In this document: positions 53,929 to 62,989 of the stretch, piece by piece
Layout: the number at the start of each line of letters is the position of its first letter
Numbering within the stretch: position 1 is the stretch's first letter
Source: Bradyrhizobium sp. AZCC 2176
GTDB lineage: Bacteria; Pseudomonadota; Alphaproteobacteria; Rhizobiales; Xanthobacteraceae
Direction: 5' to 3'
Assembly (NCBI RefSeq): GCF_036924645.1
Contig: NZ_JAZHRX010000001.1
Span: 7,033,501 to 7,097,500, forward strand
DNA length: 64,000 nt
Translations under genes and position numbers: made by a program
The notes under the pieces: generated by a model
The model's input: only the letters and a program-made list of their open reading frames with translations
Told to the model about the DNA's origin: nothing
Database searches by the model: none

Positions 53929-55821
53929 ATGGCACTTCGTTTCCGTACCCTCGAATTCCGTACCATCGACGGCTCCAACAACAATCTTGCCGATCCCACT
54001 GTGAACCAAGCCAGCACCGACTTTGCTCGCGTGGGTCCGGCGAATTTCGCCGATGGGTTCAACGAAATGACTCCGGGGCCGAACCCCCGCGAGATCAGCA
54101 ACATCGTTGTGGCGCAGGAGGACGCCGGAGAGGACGGCCCGCATTTGACTGACGACAACGGTGTTGCGTTGTCAGGCATGATGTATGCGTGGGGCCAGTT
54201 CATCGATCACGATCTGGATCTGCAAAAGTCAGCCACCACCACCGATATCTCGATCACAGTCCCGGATGATGATCAGTTTCTGCCGCCCGGCAGCAGCATC
54301 CCATTGACGCGGGTAGCCATCGATCCTGCGACCGGCGTTCCCGGGCACCCCGCAACCGCCATCAATACGGTCACGGGTTGGCTGGATGGATCACAGATAT
54401 ACGGATCCGACGCGGCCACCGCCGCGAGCCTGCGGACCGCCGACGGTCATATGAAGATGTCGGAAGGCGATAATCTGCCCATTATCGATACTCCTCAGGG
54501 CCCGGCCTTTGCGGCCGGCGACGTGCGGGCGCAGGAGAACCCCGACCTGACGGCCTTGCAGGTCCTGTTTGTGCGCGAGCACAATTATCAGGTCGATCGA
54601 CTGCATGAGGAGCATCCGAACTGGAGCGGCGACAGGCTGTACGAGACCGCCAAAGCCATCACCACGGCCGAGATGGTCAACATCACCTACAGCGAGTTCC
54701 TGCCGCATCTGTTGGGCGAGGACGCGATTAAACCGTACCACGGCTACGATCCTACGGTAGACCCGCGGATCACCGAAGAGTTTGCCGGCGCCGCCTACCG
54801 CTTCGGGCACTCCATCGTCTCCGACGAAATCAGCGCCATCAGCAATCTGGGTGCATTCACGTCGGAGCAGACGCTGGCGGAATCGTTCTTTGAGGATACG
54901 GCGACTTTCGCTGCGACGGGTGCAGATGGCCTGCTTCGGCATCTGTCGGGAGATCTGGCTAACCTGCTGGACGCCCACATTGTCGATGGCTTGCGGAATT
55001 TCCTGGTCGATCCTCCTGATGGCATGGATCTGGCGGCGATCAATATCCAGCGCGGCCATGATCTCGGGTTGGGTACGTTGAACCAGACCCGGGAGGCGCT
55101 GGGGCTTGCGCCATACACCAGCTTCGATCAGCTCAGCTCGGATCCGGAGACGGCAGCCGCGTTCGAGAAAGCCTATGGTTCTATCGATGCCGTCGATTTG
55201 TGGGCTGGTGGATTGGCGGAGGACCATGCCGAGGGCGCCATCATCGGACCAACCTTCGGCAAGATCATCGGCGATCAGTTCACCGCATTGCGCGACGGCG
55301 ATCGGTACTATTTCGAGAACCAGAAGTTCGACAGGGAAACCATGAGGGAGATCGAGAGCACCACCCTGTCGGACCTGATCCTGCGCGACACCGATACCAC
55401 CGCCATGCAGAGCGATGCCTTCGTCGCCACTGAGCGGCACAGCGGCACCCTGGGAGGCGTAGATCCGACCGGAGAAGAGGCCGCCGACGGCATGGCGCAG
55501 CTCGTGGTCGGATCAGCAGGCAAGGATACCCTGACCGGTGGGGATCTGGATGACACGCTGGTGGCGGCGCGCGGCCACATGACGATGACAGGTGGTGATG
55601 GCGCCGATACCTTCGTGATCGACCTTAATCAAATCGAGGGTCGACATAACACCGTAACAATCACTGACTTCGATCCGAAGGAAGACAAGCTGCAATTCGG
55701 GACCGATGACCATGTCAGGAAATCATCTGACCATCACGGGGGAACATTGTTGCAGGTCGGCAACGAGACCATCGACTTGCAGGACGTAAAGCCGAATGAA
55801 TTGCACCATTTCGACTGGTAG
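53929..55821 (+). CDS. Animal-type haem peroxidase with C-terminal RTX-like secretion tail (peroxicin-like)
   Basis: The 630-residue protein has no N-terminal signal. The peroxidase domain shows distal His94 in GQFIDHDLDL, the catalytic Arg216 in VREHN, proximal His294 in YRFGHSIV and INIQRGHDLGLGTLNQ. A short set of calcium-binding RTX-type units follows from about residue 520 (GSAGKDTLTGGDLDDTL, MTGGDGADTF). It ends with a typical type I secretion tail (NTVTITDFDPKEDKLQFG). It would be exported by a type I system and oxidise halides or phenols outside the cell. No exporter genes are adjacent. Confidence 0.93.
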   Translation: MALRFRTLEFRTIDGSNNNLADPTVNQASTDFARVGPANFADGFNEMTPGPNPREISNIVVAQEDAGEDGPHLTDDNGVALSGMMYAWGQFIDHDLDLQKSATTTDISITVPDDDQFLPPGSSIPLTRVAIDPATGVPGHPATAINTVTGWLDGSQIYGSDAATAASLRTADGHMKMSEGDNLPIIDTPQGPAFAAGDVRAQENPDLTALQVLFVREHNYQVDRLHEEHPNWSGDRLYETAKAITTAEMVNITYSEFLPHLLGEDAIKPYHGYDPTVDPRITEEFAGAAYRFGHSIVSDEISAISNLGAFTSEQTLAESFFEDTATFAATGADGLLRHLSGDLANLLDAHIVDGLRNFLVDPPDGMDLAAINIQRGHDLGLGTLNQTREALGLAPYTSFDQLSSDPETAAAFEKAYGSIDAVDLWAGGLAEDHAEGAIIGPTFGKIIGDQFTALRDGDRYYFENQKFDRETMREIESTTLSDLILRDTDTTAMQSDAFVATERHSGTLGGVDPTGEEAADGMAQLVVGSAGKDTLTGGDLDDTLVAARGHMTMTGGDGADTFVIDLNQIEGRHNTVTITDFDPKEDKLQFGTDDHVRKSSDHHGGTLLQVGNETIDLQDVKPNELHHFDW

Positions 55822-55831
55822 CAAGCCTAAG

Positions 55832-55867
55832 TGCTGCGTCGCTTAACTTAGAGTGAGCGACGCAGCA
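55832..55867 (+). terminator. Hairpin after the peroxidase gene
   Basis: Perfect 12-base stem TGCTGCGTCGCT (55832-55843) / AGCGACGCAGCA (55856-55867) with a 12-base loop, 11 bases after the stop. No T-run follows, so it may be a weak terminator or an mRNA end stabiliser. Confidence 0.55.
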
Positions 55868-55932
55868 TTCTCACGTCGTCGGCTTTATGGGTGCATGCCC
55901 GTGACACTATCCTTTGACGCGGCCCCTTGGCG

Positions 55933-56325
55933 CTATCCCTTGGCGTCGCAGGCCCAGGCGCGAATGACGCATTCCTTGCCGCCGAATTCGTAACACTTCT
56001 TTGTCGCGGCGTTGAGCGAGCTGGAAATTTTGGGTTTCACGGCGTAGCCGTGGGGGCCGCAAGGGTTGGTCATGTCGACCGCGAGCGCGGCGCAGGCGCG
56101 TTTCATGGTGAGCGCGGTACAGTTGCCCTTGCATTGTTTCAGCGCCGCGGCACGCGCGGCTTCCTCGGCGGGATAGTCATAGGCCTGGCCGTAGGCGCCG
56201 CACTTGCCGACGGCAAAGGCGCCGGCCGCCCAAGCCCTGGTGATATAGCCCGAGACGCCCAGGATCAGCGTCAGCGCAAGGACAAAGAGCGCGCGGCGTT
56301 GCGCCGCGACGGTCGAAACGATCAA
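55933..56325 (-). CDS. DUF4189 domain exported protein
   Basis: The TTG at 56325 follows GGGGAGGGG and gives 130 residues. A signal sequence (LFVLALTLILGVSGYITRAWA) leads to a DUF4189 domain with GAYGQAYDYPAEEAARAAALKQC. Six cysteines (KQCKGNCTAL, RACAAL, NPCGPHG, KCYEFGGKECVIRAWACD) suggest disulfides in the periplasm. The function is unknown. The C-terminus is the conserved CVIRAWACDAKG. Confidence 0.82.
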   Translation of the reverse strand: MIVSTVAAQRRALFVLALTLILGVSGYITRAWAAGAFAVGKCGAYGQAYDYPAEEAARAAALKQCKGNCTALTMKRACAALAVDMTNPCGPHGYAVKPKISSSLNAATKKCYEFGGKECVIRAWACDAKG

Positions 56326-56397
56326 GTGCCCCTCCCCCGAGGTAACGGGGAAGAATCTAGCCGCGGGGAGTTTTAAATTTGGTGAACGGAAGCTTCG

Positions 56398-56485
56398 TAG
56401 GGTGGATAAAGCGCAGCGTGCCCACCGCTTCCCTGCGATCGCGATAGGATGGTGGTGGGCACGCTGCGCTTTTGCCCACCCTACA
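56398..56485. repeat. Palindromic intergenic repeat, family 2
   Basis: The cleanest copy: GTAGGGTGGATAAAGCGCAG at the left and CTGCGCTTTTGCCCACCCTAC at the right, nearly exact complements. The inner arms are CGTGCCCACC and GGTGGGCACG. It lies between the DUF4189 start and the end of the cox-like operon. Confidence 0.8.
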
Positions 56486-56487
56486 AT

Positions 56488-58092
56488 CTACCCCCGCCGT
56501 GCCGCTTCCAGCGCCTGCGGGGTGTCGATGTCGAGGAAGGCACTCTCGCCATCGACCGGGACTTCGGCGACGGCCTCGGTGTGCTTGGCGATCAGATGGC
56601 GGGCGCCGACGTCGCCGTCGAGCGTCATCAATTCTTTGAAGAAGCGGCGCGACCACAGCACGGGGTTGCCGCGGCGGCCGTCGCTGACCGGCACCGCGAT
56701 CAGATGGCCGCGGTCCGGCGCAAAAGTTTCGATCAACTGATCGATCAGTTTTGCTGATATCAGCGGCATGTCGCCGAGGCAGACGATGGCACCGTCGGCG
56801 TTTTCCGGCACCGCTGCGATGCCGGCCTTGACGGAGGACGCCAAGCCGCCGGCGAAATCCGGGTTGCGGACGAACTTTACGTTGAGGCCCGCCAGCGCCT
56901 GCTCGACGAGATCGGCCTGATGACCGGTGACGATGATGACGCCGGTTGCCCTGGAGACCAGCGCCTGTTCGGCCACGATCCGCACCAGCTTCCTGCCGTC
57001 GATTTCGGCCAAGAGCTTGTTGGGGCCGCCCATCCGGGTCGAGCGCCCGGCCGCGAGCACGATAGCCGTGACGTTGCGGTTGGCTTCGGTGTCGGCAACG
57101 GTGCGCGGCTGCGGCCGCGTCACGATTTCCATCAACAGGCCGCCAACGCCCATGCCGGTCAGCTCTGCGCGCGTGACCTTCAGCCCGGCGAGAAGCCGCA
57201 TCAACACCCAGTCAAAGCCGTTTTCGACCGGCGAGCGCGCGCAGCCCGGTGCGCCCAATACGGGCACGCCGCCAGCGCTGCCGATCAGGAGCAAATTGCC
57301 GGGATCGACCGGCATGCCGAAATGCTCGATCGCGCCGCCGATTTCGGTGATTGCTGCCGGGATCACGTCGCGGCGGTCGGCGATCGCGGAGGCGCCGAAC
57401 ACGATCACGAGCTCGGCGCCGAGGCCGAGCAATTCCTTGATCGATGCCGCAAGATCAGCCTCATCGTGTGGTACGCGGCGCTCGGCAATGATGCCGGCGC
57501 CCGCGGGCGCCAGCCGTTCCGCCGTCACCCGCAGGGTCTTGTCGATCACCTTTGGCGAAAGCCCTGGCAGCAAGGTCGAAACCACGCCGACCTTCTTGAT
57601 GACATAGGGGGCGATCCGCAGTGTGCCCTTGCCTGCGACTGCCACGGCCGCATCGCGCAGCTTCGCCTCGACGCCGAACGGAATGAGTTTGACCGTCGCG
57701 ATCATCTCGCCTTCGACCACCGGCTTGAAGGCCGAGAGGGTCGCGAAAGTTATGGCTTCGTCGACGCCGTTGATGCGGTCGACCGCGGCGCGATCGACCA
57801 CCAGCACGCCGGCCTGCGCCGCGAACAGGTTGGAGCGGCCGGTAAAGGCGCGCTCGACGGTGACGCCCTCGCCGGCAACGGCTTGCGCGATGCTGGCGGC
57901 GGCTTCGTCCTCGGAGACGTCGCCCGCCTCCAGCCGCACCACGACGATTTCTTTCACACCCGCCTTGTTGAGCGCCTCGACCTCGGCCGGGCCGATCGTG
58001 GTGCCTTTCTTGAGCACCAGCGAGCCTTGCCGCAGCGTATGCACGGTGACGCCGCCAATCGCGTTGGCCGGACTGGCGGGACCGAACTTCAT
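56488..58092 (-). CDS. Molybdopterin-binding / NTP-transferase fusion (MoeA-like plus MobA/MocA-like)
   Basis: The 534-residue protein is a fusion. Residues about 1-330 are a MoeA/MogA-like molybdopterin-binding region (VVSTLLPGLSPKVIDKTLRVT, IVFGASAIADRRDVIPAAI). Residues about 340-534 are a MobA/MocA-like nucleotidyltransferase (AIVLAAGRSTRMGGPNKLL, IVCLGDMPLISAKLIDQL). It should attach CMP or GMP to molybdopterin for the xanthine-oxidase-type enzyme made by this cluster. Its start overlaps the stop of the upstream xdhC gene by four bases. Confidence 0.9.
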   Translation of the reverse strand: MKFGPASPANAIGGVTVHTLRQGSLVLKKGTTIGPAEVEALNKAGVKEIVVVRLEAGDVSEDEAAASIAQAVAGEGVTVERAFTGRSNLFAAQAGVLVVDRAAVDRINGVDEAITFATLSAFKPVVEGEMIATVKLIPFGVEAKLRDAAVAVAGKGTLRIAPYVIKKVGVVSTLLPGLSPKVIDKTLRVTAERLAPAGAGIIAERRVPHDEADLAASIKELLGLGAELVIVFGASAIADRRDVIPAAITEIGGAIEHFGMPVDPGNLLLIGSAGGVPVLGAPGCARSPVENGFDWVLMRLLAGLKVTRAELTGMGVGGLLMEIVTRPQPRTVADTEANRNVTAIVLAAGRSTRMGGPNKLLAEIDGRKLVRIVAEQALVSRATGVIIVTGHQADLVEQALAGLNVKFVRNPDFAGGLASSVKAGIAAVPENADGAIVCLGDMPLISAKLIDQLIETFAPDRGHLIAVPVSDGRRGNPVLWSRRFFKELMTLDGDVGARHLIAKHTEAVAEVPVDGESAFLDIDTPQALEAARRG

Positions 58093-58805
58093 GCCGCCTG
58101 CACCTTCGCGGTTTCCTTCGCGCCCTCCCTGGGCAGCCGCAATTCAGCGGTGATCTCGGCCATGATCGCGACCGCGATCTCCGACGGCGACACCGCGCCG
58201 ATCGAAAGCCCGATCGGCGCATGGATGCGCGCGATGTCGGCATCACCAGCGCCCTGCGCCTTCAGCCGCTCGCCACGCTTGGCGTGGGTCTTTCGCGATC
58301 CCAGCGCGCCGATATAGAAGCAGTCGCGTTCGAACGCATGCAGCAGCGCCGGATCGTCGATCTTCGGATCATGGGTCAGCGCGACGAACGCCGTGTAATG
58401 ATCGATATTGAGCGGCGGCAGCGCCACGTCGGGCCACTCCGCGATCAGCGGCACGTCAGGGAAGCGCTCGGGACTGGCAAAGGCCGTGCGCGGATCGACC
58501 ACCGTCACGTCATAGTCGAGCGAACGTGCTAGCGGCGCCAACGCCTGGCTGATATGGACCGCGCCGACGATCACGAGGCGTGCGGTCGGCGCATAGACAT
58601 TGAGGAATAGTTTCTTGCCGCCGGACTCGATCATGCCGCTCTTGCCCATGCGGAGCTGCTTTGAAAGTTCGGCGCCCAGCGGATCGCCGGCGATGTCCTT
58701 GGCCTTCACCAGCCGCTGCTCGCCATTGGTGGTATCGGTAATCACGATCACCGGACGGCGCGCGGCGCGCTCGACGTTTACCTGTGTTAGCGTTTCGAGT
58801 TTCAC
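58089..58805 (-). CDS. XdhC/CoxI family protein, C-terminal Rossmann domain
   Basis: The 238-residue protein contains KKLFLNVYAPTARLVIVGAVHISQALAPLA, the Rossmann-type domain of XdhC, then FVALTHDPKIDDPALLHAFE and a final YIGALGSRKTHAKRGERL. XdhC proteins bind and insert the sulfurated Mo cofactor into xanthine-oxidase-family enzymes. In many bacteria this domain is fused to the N-terminal XdhC domain; here it is a separate gene overlapping its partner by four bases. Confidence 0.9.
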   Translation of the reverse strand: MKLETLTQVNVERAARRPVIVITDTTNGEQRLVKAKDIAGDPLGAELSKQLRMGKSGMIESGGKKLFLNVYAPTARLVIVGAVHISQALAPLARSLDYDVTVVDPRTAFASPERFPDVPLIAEWPDVALPPLNIDHYTAFVALTHDPKIDDPALLHAFERDCFYIGALGSRKTHAKRGERLKAQGAGDADIARIHAPIGLSIGAVSPSEIAVAIMAEITAELRLPREGAKETAKVQAA

Positions 58806-59146
58806 GACTGGCCCACCTTCTCGACGAACACGCGGATGGTACCGCCGCAGGACAGGCCGACATTCCAGGCGGTCTCGTCGGCGACGCCGAATTCCAGCAT
58901 TTTTGGCTTGCCGCTGGCGATCACGTCCAGCGCCTCGGTGACGACGGCGCCCTCGACACAGCCGCCGGAGACCGAGCCCAGAAACGTGCCGTCATCGTTG
59001 ATGACGAGGCTGGAGCCGGCCGGTCGTGGGGCCGAGCCCCAGGTCTCGACCACGGTCGCGAGTGCAACCCCGTGTCCCGCCTTCTGCCAGTTCTCGGCAG
59101 CCTGCAGAATGTCTTCGTCGCGGTTGAGCATATCGGGCCCTTTCAA
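58802..59146 (-). CDS. XdhC/CoxI family protein, N-terminal domain
   Basis: The 114-residue protein carries the XdhC_CoxI domain: ATVVETWGSAPRPAGSSLVI, FLGSVSGGCVEGAVVTEAL and GLSCGGTIRVFVEKV. The conserved Cys in SGGCVEG and CGGT are the expected cofactor contacts. It would act with the downstream Rossmann half as a two-protein XdhC. It overlaps the CoxE-like gene by four bases, in a chain of ATGA junctions. Confidence 0.9.
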   Translation of the reverse strand: MKGPDMLNRDEDILQAAENWQKAGHGVALATVVETWGSAPRPAGSSLVINDDGTFLGSVSGGCVEGAVVTEALDVIASGKPKMLEFGVADETAWNVGLSCGGTIRVFVEKVGQS

Positions 59147-60348
59147 GCTGCTGAACGGATGCGGCTCATGTGGTGCGGCGGGGGCGGCGCCGAAAGCGCC
59201 GCGATCAGCCCTTCCATCGATGTCAAGTTATGCACCGGGCGGAATTCGTCAACGTGCGGCAGCATCATTTTGATACCCTGGGCCTTGGCCTCGAAGGCGC
59301 TGTAGCGCAGCAGGGGATTGAGCCAGATCAGGCGGCGGCAAGACCTATGCAGCCGGTCCATCTCGAAGGCCAGCTTGGCGTCGGCCTCGCGTTCCAGCCC
59401 GTCCGATATCAGCAGCACGATAGCGCCCTGCCCAAGCACGCGCCGGCCCCACAATTTGTTGAAGCTGTGCAGCGAGGTGGCGATGCGGGTGCCGCCGGCC
59501 CAATCCTCCACCGACGACGAACAGCTCGCCAGCGCTTCGTCCGGATCGCGCGCCCGCAGCGCCCGCGTCACGTTGGTAAGCCTCGTGCCGAACAGGAACA
59601 CCGACACGCGCTTGCGGGCGTCGGTGATGGCATGGAGAAAATGCAGGAACAGGCGGGTGTATTCGCTCATCGATCCCGATATATCGAGCAGCGCCACGAT
59701 CGGCGCCGGCTTCTCGATCCGGCCGAGCTTTCTGATGTCGATGATCTCGCCGCCGGTGCGCAAGGAACTGCGCAGGGTGCGGCGCATGTCGAGCCGCAGC
59801 CCCTTCGCGTCGGGTTGGTGACGGCGCGTGCGCAGTTCGGCCTGCGGCAGTTTCATATTGGCGATGGCGCGGGTGACCTCGGCGATCTCGGCTGCGCTCA
59901 TCTGCGCAAAATCCTTTTTCTGCAGGATCTCCTTGTCGGAGACCGACAGCCGCAGCTCCTGTTCCTGGATTTGCGGCGCCTCGTCGCGCATCGAGGGCTG
60001 CGCCATGGCCTCCTGCACCCGGCGCGACGCCGGCGGCGGTTTCTTCCTGGCGTGGTCCGGCAACGGCACCGAATCCAGCATGTGCTTCCAGTCTTCGGCG
60101 GCGCGGAAGAACAGGTCGAACGCCTGCGCGAAGATCAGCATGTGTTCATGGCGCTTGACGAAGATCGCCTCCAGCGTGGCGTAGACATCGGCGCGGTTGC
60201 CGATCTCGATCGCCTGCAGCGCGTTGAGCGCATCGATGACCGCGCCGGGGCCGACGGGAATCCCGGCCGCGCGGAGCGCGCGCGCGAAGCCGACGACGTT
60301 GTCGGCCATGTGGCCGGTGGGCGGGTTGAGGTGATCGATGGTTGTCAT
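59143..60348 (-). CDS. coxE: CoxE-like VWA domain protein
   Basis: The ATG at 60348 follows GGAGGCTACC and gives 401 residues. The N-terminal part (FARALRAAGIPVGPGAVIDAL) and middle helical region lead to a C-terminal VWA domain. The metal-site motif is ALLDISGSMSEYTRLF, with VLLISDGLEREAD later. In CO dehydrogenase clusters CoxE works with the AAA ATPase CoxD in maturing the Mo/Cu active site. The CoxD-like gene lies upstream with a family 1 repeat between. Confidence 0.92.
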   Translation of the reverse strand: MTTIDHLNPPTGHMADNVVGFARALRAAGIPVGPGAVIDALNALQAIEIGNRADVYATLEAIFVKRHEHMLIFAQAFDLFFRAAEDWKHMLDSVPLPDHARKKPPPASRRVQEAMAQPSMRDEAPQIQEQELRLSVSDKEILQKKDFAQMSAAEIAEVTRAIANMKLPQAELRTRRHQPDAKGLRLDMRRTLRSSLRTGGEIIDIRKLGRIEKPAPIVALLDISGSMSEYTRLFLHFLHAITDARKRVSVFLFGTRLTNVTRALRARDPDEALASCSSSVEDWAGGTRIATSLHSFNKLWGRRVLGQGAIVLLISDGLEREADAKLAFEMDRLHRSCRRLIWLNPLLRYSAFEAKAQGIKMMLPHVDEFRPVHNLTSMEGLIAALSAPPPPHHMSRIRSAA

Positions 60349-60360
60349 GGTAGCCTCCGC

Positions 60361-60441
60361 CGTCATTCCGGGGCACGCGAAGCGTGAACCCGGAATCTCG
60401 AGATTCCGGGTTCGATGCTGACGCATCGCCCCGGAATGACG
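60361..60441. repeat. Palindromic intergenic repeat, family 1 (inside the cox-like cluster)
   Basis: Arms CGTCATTCCGGGGC and GCCCCGGAATGACG around the central CCCGGAATCTCGAGATTCCGGG. It falls between two genes transcribed in the same direction. Confidence 0.8.
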
Positions 60442-60455
60442 GGCGACGCTGTGGC

Positions 60456-61364
60456 CTAATCCTCGCTCGTCGCTTCCTTCAAAACCTTCTGCAGCGTGTC
60501 GCCCTGCATCCGCGCGATGTCGTCCTGGTACTTCAACAGCGCGCCCAGGGTGTCGCCGACCATCTGCGGCGTCAGCGAGCGGGCATCGAGCTCAGTCAGC
60601 GCGGTGGCCCAATCGATAGTCTCGGCGACGCCGGGCGACTTGTAGAAGTCCTGGTCGCGCAGCGCCTGCACGAAGCGGACGACCTGCTGCGACAGCTTTG
60701 CGGAAATATCAGGCACGCGCGACTTGACGATCGCAAGCTCGCGCTCGGGCTCGGGATAGTCCACCCAGTGATAAAGGCAGCGCCGCTTCAGCGCGTCATG
60801 AATCTCGCGGGTGCGGTTCGAGGTGATAATGACGATCGGCGGCTGTGGCGCCCTGATGGTACCGAATTCGGGGATCGTCACCTGGAAATCGCTGAGGATT
60901 TCCAAAAGATACGCCTCGAACGCCTCGTCGGCGCGGTCGAGTTCGTCGATCAAAAGCACCGGCGCGCCGGCAACATCCGGCTCCAGCGCCTGCAACAGCG
61001 GACGCTTGATCAGAAAGCGCTCGGCAAAGATGTCCGATGACAATTGCTCGCGGTCGGTATCGCCGGCGGCTTCCGCCAGGCGGATCGCGATCATCTGCGC
61101 CGCGCTGCTCCACTCGTAGACGGCGGAAGCGACGTCCAGCCCCTCGTAGCACTGCAGGCGGATCAGCTTGCGCCCGAGGGCCGCCGACAACACTTTTGCG
61201 ATTTCGGTCTTGCCGACGCCGGCCTCGCCTTCGAGAAACAGCGGCCGTCCCATGCGCAGCGACAGGTAGGCGACCGTCGCCAGCGACCGCTCGGCCAGAT
61301 AGCCGCGCGATGTCAGGAGCTCCAGCATCGCATCGACGGATTTGGGTAGCGCCGATGCACTCAT
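60456..61364 (-). CDS. coxD: MoxR-type AAA+ ATPase (CoxD-like)
   Basis: The start is taken at the ATG at 61364 (MSASALPKSVDAML), giving 302 residues; the ribosome-binding site is weak. Walker A is LEGEAGVGKTEIAKVL, Walker B VLLIDELDRADEAF, sensor 1 IITSNRTREIHDALKRRC, with the arginine finger region RRCLYHWVDYPEPERE. In CO dehydrogenase clusters CoxD remodels the apo-enzyme to insert sulfur and copper. It stands between the CoxM-like and CoxE-like genes. Confidence 0.93.
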   Translation of the reverse strand: MSASALPKSVDAMLELLTSRGYLAERSLATVAYLSLRMGRPLFLEGEAGVGKTEIAKVLSAALGRKLIRLQCYEGLDVASAVYEWSSAAQMIAIRLAEAAGDTDREQLSSDIFAERFLIKRPLLQALEPDVAGAPVLLIDELDRADEAFEAYLLEILSDFQVTIPEFGTIRAPQPPIVIITSNRTREIHDALKRRCLYHWVDYPEPERELAIVKSRVPDISAKLSQQVVRFVQALRDQDFYKSPGVAETIDWATALTELDARSLTPQMVGDTLGALLKYQDDIARMQGDTLQKVLKEATSED

Positions 61365-61413
61365 GGGATAGCCAATCTTGATACGCAAGGAGTCGGCAAA
61401 CTAATCGGCAAAC

Positions 61414-62217
61414 TTACTTCGCCGTCGCGGCTTCGACGGCGCGGCGCGTCAAGACGCCGATCAGATGCGCGCGATATTCGGCGCTGCCGTGCAGGTCGCT
61501 GTTCAGCCCATCGGCCGACGCCGAAATGCCATCGAGCACCTTGTGCGAAAAACGCTTCTTCAGCGCTTCCTCGAACGCGGTGGCGCGGAACACGCCGTCC
61601 GAGCCGGCGCCGGTGACGGCGACGCGCACATCCGACGGACGTTTGGCGACGAACACGCCGACCAGCGCGTAACGCGAGGCCTGGTTGCGGAACTTGATGT
61701 AGGCTGCCCTCTTCGGCAGCGGGAACATCACCTTGGTGATGATCTCGTCGCTCTCGAGTGCGGTGGTGAACAGGCCCTGAAAGAACTCTTCGGCCTTGAG
61801 GCGGCGCTTGTTGGTGACGATGGTGGCGCCGAGCGCGAGAACCGCTGCGGGATAATCCGCGGTCGGATCGTTGTTGGCGAGCGAGCCGCCGATCGTGCCT
61901 TTATGGCGCACCGCAGGATCGCCGATTCCGCCGGCGAGCTCGGCCAGCGCCGGAATCGCTTCGCCCACGATCGACGACGCCGCGACGGCCGCATGGCTGG
62001 CGGTCGCGCCGATCACCAGCGAACGGCCCTTCATCTCGATGGCGTCGAGCCCTTCGATGTGGGAGAGGTCGACCAGATGCGGCGGGCTGGCGAGCCGCTG
62101 CTTCATGACCGGCACCAGCGTATGGCCGCCGGCGATCACCTTGGCGTCTTCGTTCTTCACCAGGAGATTGGCGGCCTGCCGCACGGTTGCCGGACGATGA
62201 TATTTGAATTCGTACAT
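61414..62217 (-). CDS. coxM: FAD-binding medium subunit of a xanthine-oxidase-family dehydrogenase (CoxM-like)
   Basis: The ATG at 62217 (MYEFKYHRPATVRQAANLL) gives 267 residues. The FAD motifs are VIAGGHTLVPVMKQR and KGTIGGSLANNDPTADYP. The C-terminal domain follows (YIKFRNQASRYALVGVFVAK). It passes electrons from the iron-sulfur subunit to an acceptor. CAGGAAG precedes the ATG. The catalytic Mo-binding subunit that should accompany it is not found between coxS and coxM or elsewhere in this window. Confidence 0.93.
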   Translation of the reverse strand: MYEFKYHRPATVRQAANLLVKNEDAKVIAGGHTLVPVMKQRLASPPHLVDLSHIEGLDAIEMKGRSLVIGATASHAAVAASSIVGEAIPALAELAGGIGDPAVRHKGTIGGSLANNDPTADYPAAVLALGATIVTNKRRLKAEEFFQGLFTTALESDEIITKVMFPLPKRAAYIKFRNQASRYALVGVFVAKRPSDVRVAVTGAGSDGVFRATAFEEALKKRFSHKVLDGISASADGLNSDLHGSAEYRAHLIGVLTRRAVEAATAK

Positions 62218-62253
62218 TTGAGAACTTCCTGATCGCGGATGCGATGAAATCAA

Positions 62254-62739
62254 TTAAGCGAGATCGGATTTGGCCATCGCCTTGGCGCCGGCGGCGATCG
62301 ACTGGACGATGTTCTGATAGCCGGTGCAGCGGCACAGATTGCCTTCGAGCTCTTCGCGAATGACGTGCTCGGAGAGGTCATGGCCCTTGCGATGCACCAT
62401 ATCGACCGCGGTCATGATCATGCCGGGGGTGCAGAAGCCGCATTGCAGGCCATGATGCTCGCGGAAGGCTTCCTGCATCGGATGCAGCGGCGCTCCGTCC
62501 GCGGCCAGGCCCTCGATGGTCTTGACGTCGTGGCCATCGGCCATGACCGCGAGCGTGGTGCAGGACTTCACCGCCTTGCCGTCGAGATGGACGACGCAGG
62601 CGCCGCACTGCGAGGTATCGCAGCCGACATGGGTGCCCGTCAGGCGCAGATTTTCCCGCAGAAACTGGACCAGCAGGGTACGGGGATCGACATTGGCGTT
62701 TACGGGATTACCGTTCACGATCAGGGAAATCTTGGCCAT
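62254..62739 (-). CDS. coxS: [2Fe-2S] small subunit of a xanthine-oxidase-family dehydrogenase (CoxS-like)
   Basis: The ATG at 62739 ([13 protein letters not shown]) gives 161 residues. The plant-type ferredoxin cluster is in [19 protein letters not shown], with the fourth ligand in KSCTTLA. The second cluster is in [10 protein letters not shown] and [13 protein letters not shown]. It relays electrons from the Mo centre to FAD. It is transcribed before coxM. No gene lies between it and coxG, where the start region would hold a promoter. Confidence 0.94.
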   Translation of the reverse strand: MAKISLIVNGNPVNANVDPRTLLVQFLRENLRLTGTHVGCDTSQCGACVVHLDGKAVKSCTTLAVMADGHDVKTIEGLAADGAPLHPMQEAFREHHGLQCGFCTPGMIMTAVDMVHRKGHDLSEHVIREELEGNLCRCTGYQNIVQSIAAGAKAMAKSDLA

Positions 62740-62989
62740 CACCACTCTCTTGGGCTGCGCCGCCGACGGATCTGCCGGCAGCGCAGGCGTTTATAGTCAT
62801 TCCAAAGCCCATAATATGGGCCATCCCGGTAATGAGCAACCTCAGGAGCCCTCGCGAGCCCCTCTCCTGGGGCATGGCATGAGTGACTTGACGGCCTGTT
62901 CGACCGGGGTGGCCGCGCAGAATCAGCCTTGATCAGTCTTGCCTAATCAGTCTTGCTTAAATCAGCCTTGCCTGGTCAGCCTTGCCTGG

